A stretch of DNA of 6,710 nt, from assembly GCA_021776885.1 (NCBI GenBank), contig JAJFFA010000473.1, positions 1 to 6,710 of the forward strand, read 5' to 3'. Under the pieces are notes generated by a model, which was not told the DNA's origin, did not search any database, and saw only the letters and a list, made by a program, of their open reading frames with translations. The translations under genes and the position numbers were made by a program. Numbering within the stretch: the stretch's first letter is position 1; every line of letters starts with the position of its first letter. Source of the stretch: Planctomycetota bacterium (GTDB lineage: Bacteria > Planctomycetota > UBA1135 > GCA-002686595). This document shows, in pieces, positions 1 through 5,629 of this stretch.

Positions 1-1098
1 GCCGCCACGGTTGGCGCTGAAGGTCGAGCCCACGATGCGCACGCTCTGTGACCCCTGCGAGCGTACGTCGACGGCTCCGGCACCTCCGCGGTCCTGGAAC
101 TGGGTGTTCGTCCCGATTCCCCCGCTGCCGCCGATGTTTCGGACGACCATGCAGCTCTCGAGGGCGAGTGCGCCGGACGAGAGGTAGAAGCCGCCGGCCC
201 CGCCGTGGCCGTACTCGCTCAGTCCTCCCTCGCCTCCGCGGTTGTCCATGACGAGGCAACGCCGCAGGAGCGGGCTGCCGCTCGAGATCGTCAGGACGCC
301 GCTCCCGCCGTCCTGATATCTGGCCTGCGCGGCGCCGCCGCGGTTGCGCAGGAGCGTGCAGTCGGAGAACTCGGCCTGGTTGCCGCCGGTGACCTCCGCG
401 ACGCCGGCGCCGCCGTCGCCCTTGGGGCAGTCGCCCCCGACGTTGTCTTCGAAGGTGCTGTGTGCGATGCGGACGCTGGGAGAGACGCAGCCCGAGCTGC
501 AGCCGCCGTAGGCGCCGAGCACTCCGGCTCCGCCCGTTCGGCCGGAGCCTTCCCCCGTTCCGCCGCGGTTCGCGCGAAAGTTGCAGCGCTCCATGTAGAG
601 GGAGCCGTTGGAGGAGCGCCTCAGCGCGCCCTCGCCCCCGTCGGTGCTGCCTTCCGGGGCCCCCTCACCGCCCTCGTTCGCGAAGAAGTCACAGCTCTCG
701 AAGCTCATGTCGGCGCTCGAGGAGCAACTCACCGCGCCCGGCCCGCCGCTGGAGCCGGGGTCTCCGATCAGGCCACCTCCGCGATTGTGCTCGAAGACGA
801 CACGCAGGAAGTCGACCTGGGCGCTCACCGTGCCCCTGACCGCACCCGGACCCCCGCTGCCGGAGGACGAGGCGAGAGCTCCGCCCGTGTTGGAGCGGAA
901 CACACAGTCCGTGACCTTGGTCCTGCCGTTGCTCAGCGAGAGAGCGCCCGCTCCTCCACCGTTGCAGGTGATTCCCTGGCCGCCGAGGTTGCCGATGAAC
1001 TCGGTGCGGGTCAGCAGCAGCTCGCCGCGTTCGTTGTGGATCGCGCCGGCCCCTGTGCTGTTGAGTGCCATTCCGCCCTTGTTGGCGGCGAAGACGCA
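1..1098 (-). repeat. Eleven beta-helix rungs with FxxN-x-GG and GGxG motifs
   Basis: Within the partial secreted protein, residues 123-488 repeat a unit of about 35 residues with the pattern GGxGA/V, a short S/G-rich strand, DCxF, then FxxN-x-GG. The spacings between successive Asn residues are 31, 33, 35, 36, 36, 42, 33, 34, 35 and 42. FxxN is exact in eight of the eleven units; the units ending at N374, N408 and N443 have LLRN, VMDN and VVRN. The array is still running at the window edge, so the true copy number is higher or unknown. Confidence 0.85.
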
Positions 1099-1464
1099 GT
1101 CGTCGATCGCGGCGAACACGTCTCGGTCGCAGAGCAGGCCTCCGGGGAAGTCCGGCAGCCCCAGGCCGCCTGTGACGGTGAAGCCTTCGAAGTGGACGCT
1201 CGCCGCGTCGATGAGAAAGACCACCGTGTTTTGCCTGCCTGCGTCGATGGTCGTCGCCCCGGGGCCGCCGACGCCGCGCAGGAGCAAGTCCTTGGCGGAC
1301 ACGACGAGGACTTCCCGATACGTCCCCGGGCTGACCAGGATGGTGTCGCCGTCGACAGCCATGTTGATCGCTCCCTGGATCGTGGGGGAGTTCCCCGGGA
1401 CGGTGATCGTGGCCTGGGCCGCAGCGGGGAGCGCGAGGACGAGGGGAGCCAGGAGCCGTTTCAT
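1..1464 (-). CDS. Secreted right-handed beta-helix repeat protein, partial (C-terminus beyond the window)
   Basis: This frame is open from an ATG at 1464 to the left edge, giving 488 residues with no stop. Residues 1-18 form a signal peptide (MKRLLAPLVLALPAAAQA, likely cleaved after AQA). Residues 19-100 match the usual opening of parallel beta-helix proteins: ITVPGNSPTIQGAI, then GDTILVSPGTYRE, then a GFTVTGG rung. From residue 123 on there are eleven rungs of 31-42 residues. Each ends in N-x-G-G (N128, 159, 192, 227, 263, 299, 341, 374, 408, 443, 485), usually preceded by an FxxN motif and often a Cys, with a GGxGA/V turn between rungs. The protein is probably exported to the cell surface or periplasm. 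No catalytic residues are recognisable, so adhesion, structure or polysaccharide binding all remain possible. It follows the sigma gene by 98 bp in the same direction and may be co-transcribed with it. There is no clear Shine-Dalgarno; the signal peptide decides the start. The CDS is certain; the function is not. Confidence 0.9.
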   Translation of the reverse strand, partial: MKRLLAPLVLALPAAAQATITVPGNSPTIQGAINMAVDGDTILVSPGTYREVLVVSAKDLLLRGVGGPGATTIDAGRQNTVVFLIDAASVHFEGFTVTGGLGLPDFPGGLLCDRDVFAAIDDCVFAANKGGMALNSTGAGAIHNERGELLLTRTEFIGNLGGQGITCNGGGAGALSLSNGRTKVTDCVFRSNTGGALASSSGSGGPGAVRGTVSAQVDFLRVVFEHNRGGGLIGDPGSSGGPGAVSCSSSADMSFESCDFFANEGGEGAPEGSTDGGEGALRRSSNGSLYMERCNFRANRGGTGEGSGRTGGAGVLGAYGGCSSGCVSPSVRIAHSTFEDNVGGDCPKGDGGAGVAEVTGGNQAEFSDCTLLRNRGGAAQARYQDGGSGVLTISSGSPLLRRCLVMDNRGGEGGLSEYGHGGAGGFYLSSGALALESCMVVRNIGGSGGIGTNTQFQDRGGAGAVDVRSQGSQSVRIVGSTFSANRGG

Positions 1465-1467
1465 GGG

Positions 1468-1486
1468 CTCTAGCGTAGCGCGAGAG
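1468..1486 (-). promoter_or_regulatory. Small inverted repeat just upstream of the beta-helix gene start
   Basis: CTCT at 1468-1471 pairs with AGAG at 1483-1486, and GCG at 1473-1475 pairs with CGC at 1479-1481, with one A/G mismatch and a three-base loop. In the mRNA the hairpin ends three bases before the ATG, where a ribosome would dock. It might lower translation of this gene relative to the sigma gene, but a seven-pair stem in GC-rich DNA can also be chance. Confidence 0.25.
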
Positions 1487-1562
1487 GCGAATCACGAGCG
1501 CACGGCGGGAGGGACTGGAGCTCGTCGTAGATCGGATCGGTCTGGAGGCTTGCCCAGGCCGG

Positions 1563-2138
1563 TCACTCCGAGCGTCCCAACTCGCGTCGCAGCCAAGCCT
1601 TGGCCATCGCCCAGTCCGAGTCCACCGAGCGCGGCGACAGGCCTAGCACCTCGGCGGTCTCGTCGATCGAGAGGCCGCTGAACAGGCGCAGCTCGACCAC
1701 CTGAGCGTGCCGCGCGTTCACCTCGGCGAGCTTCGAGAGGCAGTCGTCCAGCTCGAGGACATCGAAGCCGCCCTCCAGGCCCTTGCCCAAAGAGGCATCG
1801 AGGGTGACCTGCTTGGCGCCTCCGCCGCGCTTGTCCCGCAGCTTGCCCCGCGCGTGGTCCGCGACGACCTGTCGCATCGCGCGACCGGCGACGACGAAGA
1901 AGTGGCGCCGGTCGTCGATCGATCCCAGGCTGCCGTTCAGCTTGAGCCAGGCCTCGTGCACCAGGGCTGTCGGCTGCAGGGTGTGGGCGGGGTTCTGGCT
2001 CGAGAACACGGCGCGCGCCAGGCCGCGCAGCTCCGCGTAGACGATGGGCAAGAGTGCCTCGACCGCCGAGGCGTCGCCGTCGCCTGCGCTGGCCAACAGC
2101 CGAGTCACGTCTTCCGGGCTGGCTCTCTCCGTGCTCAC
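1563..2138 (-). CDS. ECF-family RNA polymerase sigma factor (planctomycete/acidobacterial 'LQPTALVHEA' type)
   Basis: This is a 191-residue sigma factor that would direct RNA polymerase to a dedicated promoter set. Conserved blocks in order are DVTRLLASAGDGD near the N-terminus, LLPIVYAELRGLAR (region 2.1), HTLQPTALVHEAWLKLN (region 2.2, residues 52-68), RRHFFVVAGRAMRQVVADHAR (regions 2.3-2.4), the KRGGG linker, VVELRLFSGLSIDETAEVLGLS and the DWAMAKAWLRREL region 4.2 helix-turn-helix. The family is Sigma70_ECF (PF07638/TIGR02999-like), and the length is normal. I chose GTG 2138 because it gives the family's usual short 'MST...DVTRLL' start. A GTG at 2198 is also in frame but would overlap the kinase gene. 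There is no separate anti-sigma gene, and the kinase gene lies 32 bp upstream in the same direction. Region 2.2 has Q-P-T-A in place of the acidic DAED motif, which points to regulation by phosphorylation at T57 (inference). No strong Shine-Dalgarno is visible. Confidence 0.93.
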   Translation of the reverse strand: MSTERASPEDVTRLLASAGDGDASAVEALLPIVYAELRGLARAVFSSQNPAHTLQPTALVHEAWLKLNGSLGSIDDRRHFFVVAGRAMRQVVADHARGKLRDKRGGGAKQVTLDASLGKGLEGGFDVLELDDCLSKLAEVNARHAQVVELRLFSGLSIDETAEVLGLSPRSVDSDWAMAKAWLRRELGRSE

Positions 2139-2170
2139 GCAGCCAAGACTACCAGAACGCCGGGGGCGCG

Positions 2171-5095
2171 CTAGCGACCCGCGAGCTCCGCGCGCCACTG
2201 CTGCGCCTGGACTTCGTGTCCGGCGCCGGGCTCGGCGGCGCCCCAGGCCTCGTACAGCGCCACGAGGTCCTCGGCGACGTAGCGCGTGCTCCTGGCCTCG
2301 GCGCCCCGCGCCTCGAACAGGATCGCCTGACCCTCGAGCAGCGCCTCCTCGGCCTCGGGGAAGCGGCCCAGCGCAGTCAGGACCCGGCCGCAGTCGTCGT
2401 AGAGCAGCCCGACGTAGTGGTCGTCATCGCCCAGCTCGCTGTGTGCGCCCGCGAGGGAGCGCTCGAGGAGACTCAGGGCTTCCTCGAGACCCCGCCGCTG
2501 GCGGTACAGGAGCAGCGCCAGATCCGTCGCGACGTCGAGCGTCCGGGCGTGTTCGTGGCCGAGGACCCGCTCGCGTCCGTCGAGGGCGTCGCGCAGGTAC
2601 AGCTCGGCATCCGCGTCGCGGCCCAGGTCGAGCAGCGTCTTGCCCAGCTTCCAGATCGTCGTCAGGGTCGCCGGGTCGTCGTGCCCCTCGATCGTGAGTC
2701 GCCCCTCCATCGCTTCGCGCAGCAAGGGCTCAGCCTCCGGCGCACGGTCCTGGCCCCGCAAGAAGTCGCCGAGCTCGTGGGCAGCACTCAGGAAAGTGGG
2801 ATGCGTCTCGCCCAGGGCGCGCCGAGAGCCCAGGTAGAAGTCCCGGAAGTAGGGCTCGGCCCGGGCCTTGTCGATCACCTCCAGGAGCCTGCCGAGCTCG
2901 AGGCATGCGAGCAGGGTCTTGATGTGCTGGTCGCCGAGCATGCGCCGAGCGCCCGCGAGTCCCTCGCTCAGCAGTCGCTCGGCGTCGGGATCGTCGGAGC
3001 TCAGAGCCATGCCCAGGTTGACCCTTGCGCCTGGCGTGCCCGGGTGCTCCTCCCCGAAGATGCGCAGCCGCTCTTCCAGCACTTCGCGCAGGAGCTCCAC
3101 CGCCTCCTCGGAGCGGCCCTGCCTGCTCAGGGCCATGGCGAGGTTGCTGCGCATCGTCAGCAAGTCTTCTTCGTCCGCGGCGCCCACCAGCTTGAAGCCC
3201 TCGAGCGCGCGGCGGATCAGTGCTTCTTCTTCCTCGGCGTCGTCCACGATCAGCGCCAGGTTGTTCAGCATGGCGAGCGTGTCGAGGTGCTGCCCCCCGT
3301 ACAACGCGTCGAACCCGTCCAGCGCGGTACGCGCCAGCCGCTCGGCTTCGTCCGAATCGCCCTGTAGCCGGAGCACCGTCGACAGTGCGGCCAGACTCGC
3401 GAGCGTGTCCCCGTCCGCGGGACCCAACTCTTCGTCGCGAATGGCCAGCGCGCGCTCGAGCGATCCCCGAGCCCGTTCGAGCAGGTTCAGCAGGCTCAGA
3501 GTGACGCCGATCGACTGGTATAGCTGTGCCTGCAACAGGGGTTCGTCCGCGAACTCGGCCTCGATCGCCTCGATCGTGCCGGCGAAGATCGACTGCTCCA
3601 GAGCAGCGAGCGCCACATTCGTGAAGTTCGTCCCGGCCAGGCCCTGCTCGAGGGCGGCGCGCTGCTCGGCGGGGACGCTCTCCAGGAGCGCCTCTTGCAG
3701 CCGGACGCCCAGCCGGGGCGGATCGATCGTTCGCAGTTGATCGGACTGGAAGTCCGCGACCTTCTCGAAGCGCGCGAGGTTGAGCTCGGCCTGCTTGGCG
3801 TTGGCTTCGGCGGCCGAGCGCTGGCGCGCCTCCAGGATCGCGAAGCGAGCAGTGCCGGCCAGACCGATCAAGAGCGCGAGGAGCGTCGCGGCCACGCCGC
3901 CGAAGAGCACCCTGTTGCGGCGCGCGAAACGCGTGAGCGTGTACCAGGCGGTGGGCGGGCGGCCGGTGATCGGTTCGTGCGCCAGGTGACGGCGGATATC
4001 GCGGGCCAGCTCCGCGGCGCTCGGGTAGCGGCGCTCCTCCTCCTTCGCGAGGGCCTTTCCGACGATGGTCTCGACATCGCCGCGCAGCCGCGGGTCGAGG
4101 CTGCCGACGGACGGCGCGGTCTCCGTCGAGATGATGCGCGCCGCCTCGTGCATGCGCTTGCCGGCCAGGTCGTGGGGCAGGCGGCCGGTGAGCAGTTCGT
4201 AGGCCACGACCCCCAGGGCGTAGACGTCGGCGCGGGTCGTGATCAGGTCGCGCTCGCCGCCCAGCTGCTCGGGAGCCATGTAGGCCAGGGTGCCGAGCAC
4301 CATGCCCGCCTGGGTTATGGCCGTGGCGGCTTGCCCGCCCTCCTCGGCGCTCTCCCGGGCGATGCCGAAGTCCAGGATCTTCGGCGCGCCGTCGGCGGTG
4401 ACGAGCAGGTTGTCCGGCTTGAGGTCACGGTGAATCACGCCGCGGTCGTGGGCGTGCTGGACCGCGTCCGCGACCTTGGCCAGGAGCTCGAGTCGTTCGG
4501 GCACGCTCAGCTCGGCGTCGCGCACGAAGCGGCCGATCTCCACGCCCTCGACCAGCTCCATCGCGAAGTACGGATGCTCGCCGTCGTCGATCTGGAAGGT
4601 GCCCGCCTCGAAGATCTGAGCGATGCCCGGGTGGTGCAGCCGGCCCAGGAGCTCCGCCTCCTGACGGAAGCGACGTAGGCGCTCGGGCGAGAGGGCCGCG
4701 TGCCGGTGCAGGAGCTTGATCGCGACGCGCCGCCGAGGGGATTCCTGCACGGCGGCATAGACGATGCCCATGCCACCCTGGCCCAGGAAGCCCTCGATGC
4801 GGTAGTCCCCGATGCGCTCGGGGAGCCGGCTCCCCTTGCGCGCGGGCGAATCGCCCCCGACCAGCTCCTCGAGGGCGTCCCGCCCGGCGGCCAGACCCTC
4901 CTCGGACAGCGGGTCGATCGCACCGCTCTCCAGACAGGCGAGCAGCTCCTGGACCTCTTCGCGCAGCTCCGTATCGCCGCCGCAGGCCTGCTGGAGCCAG
5001 GTGCTCCGTTCGGGTCCTGCCAGCTCGCGGGCGCGCTCGAAGACAGCGTGCAGGCGCTCGTAGCGCGCGGCCACCTCGGGGTTCCGGTCGCTCAT
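2171..5095 (-). CDS. Membrane-bound PknB-like Ser/Thr protein kinase with TPR sensor domain
   Basis: This 974-residue Ser/Thr kinase has, in order, an N-terminal helical segment (about residues 12-58, with LQQACGGDTELREEVQELL, common at the head of planctomycete and acidobacterial kinases), a kinase domain (about 98-370), one membrane helix (396-414) preceded by Arg-rich RFARRNR, a charged helical linker, and a TPR-rich region to the end. The catalytic residues are all present: glycine loop GQGGMG 105-110, VAIK Lys127, helix-C Glu146, HRDLKPDN with Asp224, DFG 242-244 and APE 274-276. It is an RD kinase with candidate activation-loop threonines 258, 261 and 269. The TPRs carry the kinesin-light-chain-like spacing G-x-x-H-x-x-T many times. 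The positive-inside rule puts the kinase in the cytoplasm and the TPRs outside. It leads the cluster, 32 bp ahead of the ECF sigma gene, which is the obvious candidate substrate. The start is ATG 5095; GTG at 5098 is directly in frame and would add one residue. The ligand is unknown. Confidence 0.95.
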   Translation of the reverse strand: MSDRNPEVAARYERLHAVFERARELAGPERSTWLQQACGGDTELREEVQELLACLESGAIDPLSEEGLAAGRDALEELVGGDSPARKGSRLPERIGDYRIEGFLGQGGMGIVYAAVQESPRRRVAIKLLHRHAALSPERLRRFRQEAELLGRLHHPGIAQIFEAGTFQIDDGEHPYFAMELVEGVEIGRFVRDAELSVPERLELLAKVADAVQHAHDRGVIHRDLKPDNLLVTADGAPKILDFGIARESAEEGGQAATAITQAGMVLGTLAYMAPEQLGGERDLITTRADVYALGVVAYELLTGRLPHDLAGKRMHEAARIISTETAPSVGSLDPRLRGDVETIVGKALAKEEERRYPSAAELARDIRRHLAHEPITGRPPTAWYTLTRFARRNRVLFGGVAATLLALLIGLAGTARFAILEARQRSAAEANAKQAELNLARFEKVADFQSDQLRTIDPPRLGVRLQEALLESVPAEQRAALEQGLAGTNFTNVALAALEQSIFAGTIEAIEAEFADEPLLQAQLYQSIGVTLSLLNLLERARGSLERALAIRDEELGPADGDTLASLAALSTVLRLQGDSDEAERLARTALDGFDALYGGQHLDTLAMLNNLALIVDDAEEEEALIRRALEGFKLVGAADEEDLLTMRSNLAMALSRQGRSEEAVELLREVLEERLRIFGEEHPGTPGARVNLGMALSSDDPDAERLLSEGLAGARRMLGDQHIKTLLACLELGRLLEVIDKARAEPYFRDFYLGSRRALGETHPTFLSAAHELGDFLRGQDRAPEAEPLLREAMEGRLTIEGHDDPATLTTIWKLGKTLLDLGRDADAELYLRDALDGRERVLGHEHARTLDVATDLALLLYRQRRGLEEALSLLERSLAGAHSELGDDDHYVGLLYDDCGRVLTALGRFPEAEEALLEGQAILFEARGAEARSTRYVAEDLVALYEAWGAAEPGAGHEVQAQQWRAELAGR

Positions 5096-5154
5096 CACGG
5101 CCCCAGGATACCAAGTTTCGGGTCTTCCTAGGCCCAGGGGAGGCAGCGGTAGCC

Positions 5155-5189
5155 GCGCGCAGCGAGCTGCGTCCCCGCGCGCTCTTTTT
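5155..5189 (+). terminator. Terminator-like hairpin with T-tract in the divergent intergenic region
   Basis: GCGCGC at 5155-5160 can pair with GCGCGC at 5177-5182, followed directly by TCTTTTT. Alternatively CGCAGC-GA-GCTGCG at 5158-5171 forms a tight inner hairpin. These two pairings share bases and exclude each other, as in an attenuator. No plus-strand gene lies immediately upstream, so this would act on a leader transcript of the lipoprotein gene or on antisense transcription coming out of the kinase gene. GC-rich DNA makes such stems by chance, so confidence is low. Confidence 0.3.
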
Positions 5190-5194
5190 CTCTG

Positions 5195-5213
5195 CGTCCG
5201 CCGGCCGCGGACG
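5195..5213 (+). promoter_or_regulatory. Perfect 7-bp inverted repeat (leader hairpin or operator)
   Basis: CGTCCGC at 5195-5201 and GCGGACG at 5207-5213 are perfect complements around a five-base loop CGGCC. It lies about 60 bp before the lipoprotein start and about 100 bp before the kinase start. It could be an RNA hairpin in the lipoprotein leader or a dimer-binding operator shared by both directions. Nothing in the window tells these apart. Confidence 0.3.
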
Positions 5214-5232
5214 TCGTTCGGCTGGATGTTCC

Positions 5233-5248
5233 GCGATCACCCGATCGC
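5233..5248 (+). promoter_or_regulatory. Perfect 6-bp inverted repeat GCGATC-ACCC-GATCGC upstream of the lipoprotein gene
   Basis: The arms at 5233-5238 and 5243-5248 are exact complements with a four-base spacer. The repeat ends 24 bp before the lipoprotein ATG, just ahead of the GGAG ribosome-binding sequence at 5263-5266. It is a candidate operator or translational control hairpin for that gene. It is the third inverted repeat in this short gap. Confidence 0.3.
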
Positions 5249-5272
5249 AAAGTCACCGACACGGAGAACCCG

Positions 5273-5470
5273 ATGAAAGCCATCCGAGCCACTCGAATGA
5301 TGTCCCTCGCAGCGACCCTGCTTGCCCTGTCCCTGGCCTCCTGTGGAGGCGGTGGAGGGGGTGACGCCGATGCGGGCGCGAACGCCGGTGGAGGTAACAC
5401 CGGAGGCGGCTCCACGCCCCTCGTCCTCGGCACGTCGCGCTTCGGTCAGTCGACGTTCGAAAGCAACTGA
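5273..5470 (+). CDS. Small glycine-rich lipoprotein
   Basis: This 65-residue protein has a textbook lipoprotein signal: Lys and Arg at residues 2, 5 and 8, a hydrophobic stretch 11-22 and a lipobox L21-A-S-C24. Cleavage would leave a 42-residue mature peptide anchored through lipidated Cys24. A run of six Gly follows the Cys, then a Gly/Ala/Asn linker, then the tail TPLVLGTSRFGQSTFESN. Gly-rich tethers directly after the Cys are common in surface lipoproteins of such bacteria, but those proteins are normally much longer, so this one may be a remnant or a true small protein. The ATG has GGAG six bases upstream, the best ribosome-binding site in the window. The gene is transcribed away from the kinase cluster. 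Function is not recognised. Confidence 0.7.
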   Translation: MKAIRATRMMSLAATLLALSLASCGGGGGGDADAGANAGGGNTGGGSTPLVLGTSRFGQSTFESN

Positions 5471-5629
5471 GCCGCGGAGCCACGGCCGCGAGCCGAGTTT
5501 TTCCGAATCCCGCTGCGCTCGCCCTGCCGCCACATCGTCTGGCCAAATGTCCGCGACCGACAAGTCGCACTCACCCGGCCGAATCACCAAGCCACCTTCT
5601 ACAAACACCCCGTACCCAACCTACGAGCC
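5471..5629 (+). promoter_or_regulatory. Intergenic leader between lipoprotein and solenoid protein genes; C/A-rich, no Shine-Dalgarno
   Basis: This 159-bp gap holds no gene I can support. A weak hairpin (CGCGG at 5473-5477 with CCGCG at 5486-5490) followed seven bases later by TTTTT at 5498-5502 could slow or end transcription of the lipoprotein gene, but the stem is only five pairs. The last 45 bases or so before the ATG at 5630 are rich in C and A, poor in G and lack any GGAG-like site, so initiation probably relies on an unstructured leader. A promoter for the next gene is expected here, but I cannot point to its boxes. Confidence 0.3.

Noticed and set aside
205..1473. 422-residue plus-strand open frame opposite the beta-helix gene
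   Set aside because: It is rich in Ala, Arg, Gly and Val with no domain or signal peptide. The opposite strand codes for a clear signal peptide and eleven regular rungs over the same bases.
689..1495. 268-residue minus-strand open frame starting MIRLSRYARAHE
   Set aside because: It is Arg/Pro/Gly-rich and lies out of frame over the beta-helix gene, which has the coherent translation.
2139..2198. Upstream GTG start for the sigma factor (211 residues)
   Set aside because: The extra 20 residues are Arg/Gly/Ser-rich, unlike the family, and would overlap the kinase stop. GTG 2138 gives the normal N-terminus.
2054..3367. 437-residue plus-strand frame opposite the kinase C-terminus
   Set aside because: It is a high-GC shadow. 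The minus strand encodes recognisable TPR units here.
3695..4678. 327-residue plus-strand frame opposite the kinase domain
   Set aside because: The opposite strand contains all catalytic kinase motifs; this frame shows no domain.
5096..5140. ECF-type promoter before the kinase (GGAAGA then GTATCC on the minus strand)
   Set aside because: The spacing and bases only loosely resemble an ECF promoter, and the target motif of this sigma group is unknown to me.
5128..5608. Overlapping minus-strand frames (101, 123 and 105 residues) across the lipoprotein and its flanks
   Set aside because: They are Arg/Pro-rich without motifs, and they lie antisense to a gene with a clear lipobox.
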